Assembly (NCBI GenBank): GCA_963710645.1
Contig: CAVQBD010000002.1
Span: 248,001-312,000 of the forward strand
Reading direction: 5' to 3'
DNA from: FEB-10 sp963710645
GTDB taxonomy: Bacteria; Acidobacteriota; Thermoanaerobaculia; Thermoanaerobaculales; Sulfomarinibacteraceae
Length of the DNA stretch: 64,000 nucleotides
The first letter of the stretch is position 1. Each line of letters opens with the position of its first letter. A program made the position numbers and the translations under genes. Below, piece by piece: positions 45,116 through 53,100 of this stretch. Below the pieces are notes generated by a model. That model was not told where the DNA came from, searched no databases, and saw only the letters and a program-made list of their open reading frames with translations.

Positions 45116-47029
45116 ATGGGCGAGCAGGACGTTCGCGAACAATCGCGGCGGGACGAGATAAGGGTGTTTCTCAAACACCTCCTGCAGGACGTGCGGGCTC
45201 TCGAGTACATGCTCGAGGAGGAACTCTTCGAACAGGACGTGCGCCGCATCGGCGCCGAGCAGGAACTCTTCCTGGTGGATTCGAACTGGCGCCCGGCGCC
45301 GATCGCCACCGAGGTGCTCGGCCATCTGGACGACCCCCATTTCACCACCGAGCTGGCGCGATTCAACCTCGAGTTCAACCTCGATCCAGTGGTCTTCGGG
45401 GGCACATGCCTGAGCACGATGGAGAACGAGATCCACCGCCTGCTCGACAAGGTGCGGGAGGCAGCGAGGAGTTGCAACGGGGAAGTTGTGCTCACCGGAA
45501 TCCTGCCGACCTTGAACAAGTCGGACCTCGAACTCGGCAACATGACGCCGAATCCACGTTATCTGGCCCTCAACGACGCGATGAGCCGGTTGAGGGGAGG
45601 AGACTACGAGTTCTACCTCAAGGGGACGGACGAACTCCATCTGCACCACGACTCGATCATGGTGGAGGCCTGCAACACGAGCTTTCAGGTCCACTTCCAG
45701 GTGGCACCGGCGGAGTTCGCCCGGCTCTACAACGCAGCCCAGGCCATCACGGCGCCGGTTCTCGCGGCGGCGGTCAACTCACCCTTGCTGTTCGGCAAGC
45801 GTCTGTGGCGAGAAACGAGGGTTGGTCTCTTCCAACAGTCCATTGATACGCGCAGGTCCACGCCCCACCTGCGCGAACAGGTGCCAAGGGTCAGCTTCGG
45901 CCGCCACTGGGTCAAAGACTCGGTGTTGGAGATCTTCCAGGAGGACATCGCCCGGTTCAGGACCCTTTTGTCCACCGAGATCGAGGGTGATCCCTTCGAG
46001 GCCCTGAGGAGGGGCGAAGCGCCGTCTTTGAAGGCGCTGCGCCTGCACAACAGCACGGTCTACCGTTGGAATAGGGTGTGCTACGGAATTTCGGACGGTA
46101 AGCCCCATCTGCGGATCGAAAACCGGGTCCTGCCGTCGGGACCTACTCCTCGGGACGAGATGGCAAACGCGGCATTCTGGTTTGGGTTGGTCAGCGGTGC
46201 CCTAGGCGAGTACGACGACGTCACCCAGCACTTGAATTTTGACGACGTCAGGACGAATTTTTTCGCGGCCGCCCAGAACGGGCTCAATGCCCAGCTCGCA
46301 TGGTTCGGGGGTCGCCACGAGCCGGCCGGTACTCTCATTTTGGAGACCATGCTGCCCCTGGCTCGCCAGGGCCTGCTCGCCTCCGGCGTCGACTCAGCCG
46401 ACGTCGATCTGTACCTGGGCACGGTGGAGGAGAGGGTCCGCAGCGAACAGACAGGCTCCCAGTGGCAGCTCTCCTCGCTCGATGGGCTCGGCCGAAAGGG
46501 TCCGCTCTCGGAGCGCTTGAGCGCCATCACGGCTGCGACCGCCAACCGTCAACAGAGTGGAAGACCGGTCCACACCTGGGAGTTGGCGCGATTGGATGAG
46601 GGCGGCGGCTGGAAGCAGAACTACCTCAGCGTGGAGCACTGCATGGATACCGACCTGGTGACCGTGCAGGAAGACGAGCCGGTGGACCTGGTGGCCAATC
46701 TGATGGTTTGGAACAACATCCGTCACGTGCTGGTGGAGGACACAGGCCATCGTTTGGTGGGGATGGTTTCTCAGCGCGCCCTGCTCCGTCTGGTGGGAAC
46801 CTACCACCCGGAGCAGTTGGAAGGGCCCCTGCCCGTGTCGGATGTGATGACCCGCAATCCGGTGACCGTGGAGCCGGAGACCCTGACGGTTGATGCCATC
46901 GATCTAATGCGCCGCAACAGATGGAGCTGTCTGCCGGTCATCAAGAACGGTGCTTTGGTCGGCGTGCTCAATGAGACCCAGTTGATGGCCATCGCCGGGC
47001 AGCTTCTCGAACAGAAGCTTCGTGAGTGA
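45116..47029 (+). CDS. GCS2-family glutamate-cysteine ligase-like enzyme fused to CBS domains
   Basis: A 637-residue protein. Residues about 20-500 match the GCS2/carboxylate-amine ligase fold: IGAEQELFLVDSNWRPAP, FNLEFNLDPVVFGG and LRIENRVLPSGPTP, with the ELxHHDSIMVEACNTSFQVH stretch. These ligases use ATP to couple a carboxylate to an amine (gamma-glutamylcysteine in one subgroup). Residues about 508-637 are two CBS domains (MDTDLVTVQEDEPVDLV, VSDVMTRNPVTVEPETL), a nucleotide-sensing pair. I start at 45116 because GGGAG lies 6 bases before; an earlier ATG at 45089 falls inside a likely -10 (TACAAT). Divergent from clpB. The true substrate is open. Confidence 0.8.
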   Translation: MGEQDVREQSRRDEIRVFLKHLLQDVRALEYMLEEELFEQDVRRIGAEQELFLVDSNWRPAPIATEVLGHLDDPHFTTELARFNLEFNLDPVVFGGTCLSTMENEIHRLLDKVREAARSCNGEVVLTGILPTLNKSDLELGNMTPNPRYLALNDAMSRLRGGDYEFYLKGTDELHLHHDSIMVEACNTSFQVHFQVAPAEFARLYNAAQAITAPVLAAAVNSPLLFGKRLWRETRVGLFQQSIDTRRSTPHLREQVPRVSFGRHWVKDSVLEIFQEDIARFRTLLSTEIEGDPFEALRRGEAPSLKALRLHNSTVYRWNRVCYGISDGKPHLRIENRVLPSGPTPRDEMANAAFWFGLVSGALGEYDDVTQHLNFDDVRTNFFAAAQNGLNAQLAWFGGRHEPAGTLILETMLPLARQGLLASGVDSADVDLYLGTVEERVRSEQTGSQWQLSSLDGLGRKGPLSERLSAITAATANRQQSGRPVHTWELARLDEGGGWKQNYLSVEHCMDTDLVTVQEDEPVDLVANLMVWNNIRHVLVEDTGHRLVGMVSQRALLRLVGTYHPEQLEGPLPVSDVMTRNPVTVEPETLTVDAIDLMRRNRWSCLPVIKNGALVGVLNETQLMAIAGQLLEQKLRE

Positions 47030-47187
47030 ACAAGCGAAAATAGGCAATAGAAAATAGTGAATAGTGAATAGAGTGGTTTTCAATCATCATCGACTTCAGA
47101 ACACACCCGACTATTTACTATTTACTATTCTCTATTCACTCTTTCACCGTGCGCGCTACAATTTGACCAACATCACCCGGGGGAGCC
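47030..47187. repeat. Intergenic word element 11 (AATAGTG words, inverted)
   Basis: Left AATAGTGAATAGTGAATAGA (47046-47076) and right ACTATTTACTATTTACTATT words (47111-47143) are reverse complements, around a 35-base centre that contains ACACACCCGA. It lies between same-strand genes. A possible -10 (TACAAT, 47157-47162) for the OPT gene follows it. Confidence 0.7.
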
Positions 47188-49143
47188 ATGTCTGAGAAGA
47201 AATTCGAGCCGTACGTTCCTGAGGACACCACGATGCGAGAGCTCACCTTCAAGGCGGTGTTCCTCGGAGTGATCATGGCCGTTGTGCTCGGTGCCGCTAA
47301 CGCCTACCTGGGAATGAAGGTGGGTCTGACAGTGGCGGCTACGTTCCCGGCGGCGGTGGTTGCCATGGCGGTGCTCCGCATATTCAGGGGGAACATCCTC
47401 GAGGAGAATATTGCCCGGACCACGGCTTCGGTGGGTGAGTCGCTGGTGGCAGGGGCCATCTTCACCATTCCAGCCTTCGTGATTTCTGGGGCGTGGAGCG
47501 AATTCAATCTTCGCGATGCCACCTTGATCATGGGCATCGGCGGGGTGCTCGGGGTGCTCTTCGTGATCATCCTGCGGCGGTCGCTGGTGGTGGAGGCGGA
47601 GCTGCCCTTTCCCGAAAGCGTGGCCGCGGCGGAGATCGTCAAGGCCGGTCAAAAGGGCCAGACCGGGGCTGGACTGGTCTTCGCAGCCATGGGGATCGCG
47701 GCGGTATGGGAGCTCTTCAAGAACGATGCTGGAATTCACCTCATCAAGGCCTCGGCAGGTCGGTTTGTCCATTTTGGGAAGTCGGCCATTGAAATTGTGG
47801 GCCGCAAGTTCGAGTACTCGGGTGGCATGCTCTTGTCCACACCCGAGGCCTCACCCATGGTCATGGGTGTGGGATTCATCGTCGGCCTCCGGATATCAGC
47901 GATTCTGTTTTCGGGTGCCGTCGCCGGGTGGCTGGTACTGGTGCCCCTCGCCCTCTTTCTGAATCCTCAGCTGTCTGTGGGGATCACAGGGGACGACAAC
48001 TTCATCGCCCTGGCCGTGGACGTGTGGTTTCGCCAGATCAGGCCTTTGGCGGTTGGGACCATGATCGTATCCGCCTTCTATACCCTCTACACCCTCCGGG
48101 CGTCGCTGGTGAGCGGAATCGGTAAGGTCTTCGCCGGCTTCAGTGGAGGCGACAGCCCTGTCGCCGCCCGCACCGAAAGGGATCTCAACCTCAACGGCGT
48201 TTTCCTGTCCATCGTCGTGATGGCCGTGCCGATGTTCCTGCTGTACAGGTACTTTTCGGCATCGACGGTGGGCGCATTGGTGCTCACGGTAGTGATGCTC
48301 GTGTTGGGCATTCTGTTTGCGGCAGTGGCCGGATACCTGGTCGGTCTGGTGGGCAACTCCAACAACCCCATCTCGGGCCTCACCCTCAGCGCTCTGGTGA
48401 TTTCTGCGGTGTTGATGGTCATGATGGGGGTGACCGGCGCACACGGGATTGCCGCGGTGCTCGGCGTCGCCGGTGTTGTGTGCTGCGCCGCAGGTGTTGC
48501 CGGCGACATGATGCAGGACTTCAAGGTGGGGCATATCCTCGGCGGGACTCCTTGGAAAATGCAGGTCGGCGAGATCATCGGGGTGGTGGCGGCAGCGCTG
48601 GCCCTGCCGGTGCTTCTGATGGTTCTTGACCAAGCCTACGGGTTCGGTTCGGCTGAACTTCCCGCACCCCAGGCCGGGCTGATGGCTCTGATGGCCAAGG
48701 GTATCGTTGGCGGCGACATGGCGTGGCCGCTGGTGATCGTGGGCATGTTCCTTGGGGTGGCGCTGATCCTGATCAAGGCACCGGCGCCCATGCTGATCGC
48801 GGTGGGGATGTACCTGCCCTTCCAGACCACTTCGGCGGTCTTCGCGGGAGGCGTCATTCGTGCCATCCTCGACTGGTTCCTCGACCGTCGCAAAGCCTCG
48901 GAGGAGGAGCGAACCAAGGCCGAGAACTCCGGCGTGTTGGTGGCATCGGGATTGATCGCCGGTCAGTCATTGATGGCCGTGCTGCTCGCCTTCCTGGTGC
49001 TGTACGAGCAGGCGAAGATGGGTCTCCCGGAGACCGAACACCTGTTGCCGAGTATCTGGGACAGCTTCGGCCTGGGTCTGCTCGTCTACCCCCTCCTGGT
49101 GGGGTTGCTCGTGATCCTGCCGTTGGCAAAATCAAAGAGTTAA
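47188..49143 (+). CDS. OPT-family oligopeptide transporter
   Basis: A 651-residue integral membrane transporter. The N-terminal ELTFKAVFLGVIMAVVLGAANAYLGMKVGLT-type stretch (about 12-45) is the OPT landmark; NSNNPISGLTLSALVISA (about 390-410) and the C-terminal part fit as well. About 15 hydrophobic helices span the protein. Members import small peptides or metal-peptide chelates. GGGGGAG lies 2-3 bases before the ATG. It precedes the four-helix-bundle element by 420 bases. There are no peptide-uptake neighbours. Confidence 0.88.
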   Translation: MSEKKFEPYVPEDTTMRELTFKAVFLGVIMAVVLGAANAYLGMKVGLTVAATFPAAVVAMAVLRIFRGNILEENIARTTASVGESLVAGAIFTIPAFVISGAWSEFNLRDATLIMGIGGVLGVLFVIILRRSLVVEAELPFPESVAAAEIVKAGQKGQTGAGLVFAAMGIAAVWELFKNDAGIHLIKASAGRFVHFGKSAIEIVGRKFEYSGGMLLSTPEASPMVMGVGFIVGLRISAILFSGAVAGWLVLVPLALFLNPQLSVGITGDDNFIALAVDVWFRQIRPLAVGTMIVSAFYTLYTLRASLVSGIGKVFAGFSGGDSPVAARTERDLNLNGVFLSIVVMAVPMFLLYRYFSASTVGALVLTVVMLVLGILFAAVAGYLVGLVGNSNNPISGLTLSALVISAVLMVMMGVTGAHGIAAVLGVAGVVCCAAGVAGDMMQDFKVGHILGGTPWKMQVGEIIGVVAAALALPVLLMVLDQAYGFGSAELPAPQAGLMALMAKGIVGGDMAWPLVIVGMFLGVALILIKAPAPMLIAVGMYLPFQTTSAVFAGGVIRAILDWFLDRRKASEEERTKAENSGVLVASGLIAGQSLMAVLLAFLVLYEQAKMGLPETEHLLPSIWDSFGLGLLVYPLLVGLLVILPLAKSKS

Positions 49144-49420
49144 ACGTTCGGTTCATCCGGGAAAACGTGAGGTGGGGCTTCTGCGTGCCCGTCTCCGTGC
49201 GGGGATCCAGGCGGCAGGGGCAGCGACGGCAATCAGGGACAGCGTCCATGATCGGCGGCTGCGTCAGCGATCAGGGGCCGCGGCGGTGTTTAGCGGCGAT
49301 TGCCCCAAATTGCGGTCGCTGATCACCGATGCTGCCATCTGCCCCGGACGCCGGTTGCTGTCCCTGTCCCGGCCGCTGCCGACTGCCGACTGTCGCTGAT
49401 AGATGTTCCCTGGGAGCGCA
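49144..49420. other. Decayed intergenic stretch rich in island words
   Basis: Non-coding. It contains GGGGCAGCGA-type words; the 13-base CAGGGGCAGCGAC at 49215-49227 equals 8641-8653. GCCGACTGCCGACTGTCGCT words lie about 49378-49398. The 5' flank leads directly into the long hairpin. Confidence 0.5.
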
Positions 49421-49568
49421 TCGTGATCCCCTCCGGGTCGTTCGCTGGGAGGAAATCGTCGATCTGTTTCCGGATGTCAAGGGCAAGACAAGTCGTCAGA
49501 CGACCCTTGACATCCGGAAACAGATCGACGTCGGGAGAACTCAATGAACGACCCGGAGGTGATCATGA
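49421..49568 (+). repeat. Long two-tier inverted repeat over the start of the four-helix-bundle gene
   Basis: Inner tier: a perfect 27-bp stem, 49457-49483 with 49504-49530, loop of 20 bases. Outer tier: 49421-49443 (TCGTGATCCCCTCCGGGTCG...) pairs with 49546-49568 in 21 of 23 positions, plus one possible G-U. The right outer arm contains GGAGG (49555-49559) and the ATG at 49565, so in RNA the ribosome site would be buried. Confidence 0.95.
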
Positions 49569-49918
49569 TCGACGCGTACCAAGGCAACCAACTCATCGTC
49601 TACGGCAAGGCCATCGAAGCTGCCGGGGAAGCCATCTCCCTTGTCAAACGTGTGCCGGCTCCCGTCAAGAGCCTCGCAGATCAGGCGATCAGATCGGCGT
49701 CATCGGTTCCCGCCAATATTGCAGAGGGACACGGCCGAACGGGCCGGGATCGGCTCCATCACTGGCGAATCGCCTACGGCTCCGCGAAAGAGGTCGACTG
49801 CCATCTTCGCCTCCTGGTTCACGCCGGCGCGATCGACTCCACTCGCGCGAGCGCTTCGCTGCAGCTCTTCGATCAGGTCCGTGCCATGACCTGGCGTTTG
49901 CTCAACCCAAGGTCCTGA
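49565..49918 (+). CDS. Four-helix-bundle protein (23S rRNA IVP/S23 family)
   Basis: A 117-residue member of the four-helix-bundle family related to the proteins encoded in 23S rRNA intervening sequences and to the Avd accessory protein of diversity-generating retroelements. Typical features are an N-terminal aromatic/hydrophobic helix (LIVYGKAIEAAGEAISL), the hallmark QAIRSASSVPANIAEGHGR, and helices around LHHWRIAYGSAKEVDCHLRL. Start at 49565 (GGAGG 5 bases before); an ATG at 49544 (GGAGA 5 bases before) would add seven residues. It is not inside an rRNA gene here. The start lies in the right arm of a long inverted repeat. Confidence 0.85.
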   Translation: MIDAYQGNQLIVYGKAIEAAGEAISLVKRVPAPVKSLADQAIRSASSVPANIAEGHGRTGRDRLHHWRIAYGSAKEVDCHLRLLVHAGAIDSTRASASLQLFDQVRAMTWRLLNPRS

Positions 49919-50241
49919 TCGGGGCTCATTCCACAAGCCTTTCTGGATACTGTGGCTGGTAGGTTCCAGAACTGCACACGAGATCGGTGCGAGTGGACAT
50001 TCCGAATTTCACATTTCACATTTTTCATTTCTAATTCAACCACTGTCCATCTCACGGAAATCCGGATGATCCCAACGTTCAACGTTGAACGTTACACGTT
50101 ATCTCCGCGTTCCCCAATGGACGCTCGAGAGGACTGAAGGAATACTCGAATTTGATCTGAAGAAGGTCGTCTTTTTGATACTGTTTCGTGTCGGGTGGAC
50201 GGTCGGGAACGTTTAACGTGTAACCTTCAACGTTTAACGTG
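49919..50241. repeat. Intergenic word element 12 (AACGTT words, inverted)
   Basis: Left arm CGTTCAACGTTGAACGTTAC (50076-50101) and right arm TAACGTGTAACCTTCAACGT (50214-50239) match in 24 of 26 positions as an inverted repeat, around 112 unrelated bases. A separate TTTCACATTTCACATTTTTC array lies at 50005-50036. It ends at the permease stop. Confidence 0.85.
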
Positions 50242-52476
50242 TTAGATGAGTTGTCCGGCGAACTCACCGGCTGACCGGACGAAGATGGCGGTGTTGAAAC
50301 CCTCGGCGAGTTCCACCATTCGGCTGGCATACTCCTCTTCGCCCCCCGGAGGCGGCTCTTTCAAGCCGAGGATGACGATCTCTGATCCGCGGCTGTGGGC
50401 GTGCATGATTTCAGCGACGCTGCGATCCAGGTCGGGTTCGAAGATGACCTCCGTATCGGCCTCGATCCGGGTCTCCGGGATCAGTTTCTGCAGACCCTCG
50501 AGCTGGCTTTCCCGTTCGGTCTCACTCCGCGCGATGGTGCGCACCGTGAGGCGGGCATCGGCCCACTCGGAATTGAGGCGGAGGAGGTAGGCCAGCAGCA
50601 GCATGAGATCGCCGTTGTTCTGCAGACCGCCCCACCAGAGATCGATCCGCTTCCTCTGACCGGGTTCGTGGGCCCATCTGATCCGGGCGATGATGGCGTT
50701 CTTGTCGGCTTTGGCCACCGCCCCCATGATGCGCAACTGTGAGGCCAGGCGTTCCCGGTGCCGCGACCAACCAAACATGATGGTATTGGGCTGCAGTTCG
50801 CCGACGCCGCTCGCTTGCGTGATGTCGAGAACGCCGGTTTCAAAGTCGGGCACCACTAGCGCCTCGCAGAATGCTATCAGCCCGTGGTCATCGAGCTCAT
50901 GTTCCATCTCGGCTTGGATCTTCGCGAGGTCCACCGTGCGGTCGGCGAGGTTGCCCACCAACAGCTTGCAGACCGTCACGATGCCCCGGTCCTGGTTGAA
51001 CCAACTGGCCAGCCTCACCAGGCTCATGCGTTTGCCGGGGTCGCCGGCAAAGAGCAGGATGTGGGGTCGCCAGTTCCTCGCGTCGCCGCGGAGTTGATTG
51101 AGCTTCAGGAGGGCGAACCTCGCCACGGCGGTCCACATACCGGCGCGAACGTCACCCCACTGCTTCTGGAGGACGCGGCGCCGCAAGGCGAGATAGAGCA
51201 GGATTTCCAGGACCACGGCAGCCACGCATGCGATGGGATTGATCAGGAACATCACCACGATGGCTCCCACCGAACCCAGCAGGGAGACCGGCCACGGCAC
51301 GTGGATCGTGGGCCGGTAGGACGGGTCGCCCACCATCTCTTCGATGGCCGCCGACAGGTTGATGGTCACATAGAGGGTGAGGAATAGGATGGTGACGAAC
51401 TGGGCCACCGCATTGAGGCCTCCCAGGAAGACCGCCGCCAGAGCGATGGCGCCTGAGACCCAGGTCGCGATCGTCGGCTGGCCGGTTTCCGAGGTCCTGG
51501 ACAGAATCCGCGGCGCGAGCCCGTCCCGCGCCAAAGCCTGGAGCACCCGCGGTCCGCCAAGGGCGGATCCGAAGGCGGACGACAGGATGGCGCCCCACAA
51601 CCCGGGGAAAACCAGCCACGCTCCCAGGATGGCGATACTTGTCCAGATGATGCCCGGCGCGGCGAGCTGTTCGGGAGTCACCCGACCGGTGACGGCGAGC
51701 AGGATCGGTACGGTCAAGTAGACCGCGGTCCCGGTCAGGACTGCCAGCAGGGTGCCCCTGGGAATCGACCGTCTGGGGTCTTCGAGGTCGCCGCTCATGC
51801 CGATGCCGGCGGTGAATCCCGTGACCGCCGGGAAGAAGACCGCGAAGACGTACCAGAATCCCTGGGGAGCCGACCGAAAGGTGGGAGCCACCTCCGGGGT
51901 TCTGAGGTCTCCGGTCATGACGCCGATCAACAGGGCCACGAGCGAAAGGCCCACAGCCACCATGATCGGTATCTGGAGCTGGAGGGCGATGGTCGCGCTC
52001 TTGCCGGAGATCGCGGTGATTAGCACGATGAAGATCGCCGTCAGAAGCTGGCCGGCATAGGAGGGCACCGCGCCCCAGGTCTCGGGCCAGAACGTGAGGA
52101 TCGATTCGGCGAGTCCGAAGCTGTAGAAGGTGATGCTCAGCGTGCGGCACAGAAACAGCGGAATGCCGATGGCCCCTCCGAGTTCGAGCCCGAGGCTGCG
52201 CGAAATGAGGTAGTACTCGCCGCCGACGCCCACCCGCATGTTGGTGGCCACGGCCGACGCGCTGAGGGCGGTGATCAGGGTGATGGATGTGCCGGTCACG
52301 ACGATGATGAGCGTGAGGGGCAGCCCGACGTTGCCCACTACCCAGCCGAACCGCAGATACATGATCAGGCCGAGGATGGTCAGCACGCTGGGCGTGTAGA
52401 CCCCGAGGAAGGTGCCGAACTTCCGCTCGGGCCCAACATCGGTGAACGGCCGGATCGCGCCGTCGTCCACGGTCAT
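50242..52476 (-). CDS. APC-superfamily permease of the cation-chloride cotransporter (SLC12) type
   Basis: A 744-residue membrane protein. Start at 52476 (MTVDDGAIRPFTDVG); a longer reading to 52680 would run into the repeat region. Residues about 25-480 have about 12 hydrophobic helices with APC landmarks (GVYTPSVLTILGLIMYLRFG, VGGEYYLISRSLGLELGGAIG). The opening fits the SLC12/CCC branch better than classical amino-acid permeases. The C-terminal 260 residues are soluble, with alternating strands (LLFAGDPGKRMSLVR, FEPDLDRSVAEIMHAHSRGS, EIVILGLKEPP), a USP-like fold as in the CCC C-domain. The ion specificity is not certain. Confidence 0.8.
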   Translation of the reverse strand: MTVDDGAIRPFTDVGPERKFGTFLGVYTPSVLTILGLIMYLRFGWVVGNVGLPLTLIIVVTGTSITLITALSASAVATNMRVGVGGEYYLISRSLGLELGGAIGIPLFLCRTLSITFYSFGLAESILTFWPETWGAVPSYAGQLLTAIFIVLITAISGKSATIALQLQIPIMVAVGLSLVALLIGVMTGDLRTPEVAPTFRSAPQGFWYVFAVFFPAVTGFTAGIGMSGDLEDPRRSIPRGTLLAVLTGTAVYLTVPILLAVTGRVTPEQLAAPGIIWTSIAILGAWLVFPGLWGAILSSAFGSALGGPRVLQALARDGLAPRILSRTSETGQPTIATWVSGAIALAAVFLGGLNAVAQFVTILFLTLYVTINLSAAIEEMVGDPSYRPTIHVPWPVSLLGSVGAIVVMFLINPIACVAAVVLEILLYLALRRRVLQKQWGDVRAGMWTAVARFALLKLNQLRGDARNWRPHILLFAGDPGKRMSLVRLASWFNQDRGIVTVCKLLVGNLADRTVDLAKIQAEMEHELDDHGLIAFCEALVVPDFETGVLDITQASGVGELQPNTIMFGWSRHRERLASQLRIMGAVAKADKNAIIARIRWAHEPGQRKRIDLWWGGLQNNGDLMLLLAYLLRLNSEWADARLTVRTIARSETERESQLEGLQKLIPETRIEADTEVIFEPDLDRSVAEIMHAHSRGSEIVILGLKEPPPGGEEEYASRMVELAEGFNTAIFVRSAGEFAGQLI

Positions 52477-52743
52477 CACTCGTTCGCTCCGCTGTCGGCG
52501 CTCACACAACGCATTCCCCAACGCTACACGAGTTGACGATCGGTGGCAAAGGTGGTTTCCCCTACCCGCCCGAATCCAGGATTCCAGATGCCGGATGCCG
52601 GATGCCCCACCGGCCCCACCAGTGTTCCGGGTTCCGAGTTCCGTGTTTCCCTCGTCCGCCCAGGCAGTCGCCGCGGCCATCGGCCGCGAGCAACTGACTA
52701 CTGCCTACTGCCTACTGCCCAGGTCCCTGGTACGCTCTGCGGC
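52477..52743. repeat. Intergenic word elements 13
   Basis: ACCCGCCCGAATCC core (52566-52579), GATGCCGGATGCCGGATGCC words (52588-52607), GTTCCGGGTTCCGAGTTCCG words (52624-52643) and ACTGCCTACTGCCTACTGCC words (52700-52720). Several word types lie in one spacer. Confidence 0.6.
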
Positions 52744-53100
52744 GTGAGATCCCTGTCCCCCGAGGCACGACCGGTACGCTGCGCCAACTGGAGCGAGCGG
52801 GACGGTATTGCGGTGGTCGTGCGGGAGCAGCCCACCATCACGAGCCTGCAGAGTCTCAAGGACTGGGTCCGCTGGGCGTGGCATCCCAAACGGATCCGCT
52901 TCGATGAGGTTGGGTCGTTCGTCTGGCGTCGTCTCGACGGCAGCGGAACCCTCGTCGAGATCACAAACGCCGCCCGAGTGGAGTTTCCCGACCAAAACGA
53001 TGCCATCGCCCAGCGCGTTGCAGAGTTCGTCGCCGCGCTGTGTGTCCTCGGTGTGGTTCAGCCCGGGGGGCCGACAATCAGTGACGACGCGGGTGAGTGA
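52744..53100 (+). CDS. PqqD-family peptide chaperone-like protein (orphan)
   Basis: A 118-residue protein with the PqqD/RRE winged-helix pattern: WHPKRIRFDEVGSFVWRRLD (about 48-67) then TLVEITNAA and a helical C-terminus. PqqD proteins bind precursor peptides for radical SAM or other modifying enzymes. The GTG start follows a possible -10 (TACGCT) by about 8 bases with no ribosome site, so it may be leaderless. No precursor peptide or modifying enzyme is adjacent, so it is an orphan or acts in trans. The last 43 bases overlap the convergent glycosyltransferase gene. Confidence 0.7.
   Translation: MRSLSPEARPVRCANWSERDGIAVVVREQPTITSLQSLKDWVRWAWHPKRIRFDEVGSFVWRRLDGSGTLVEITNAARVEFPDQNDAIAQRVAEFVAALCVLGVVQPGGPTISDDAGE

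Noticed and set aside
49329..49547. 72-codon reading crossing the long hairpin
   Set aside because: Its second half is simply the two arms of the inverted repeat translated. No ribosome site.
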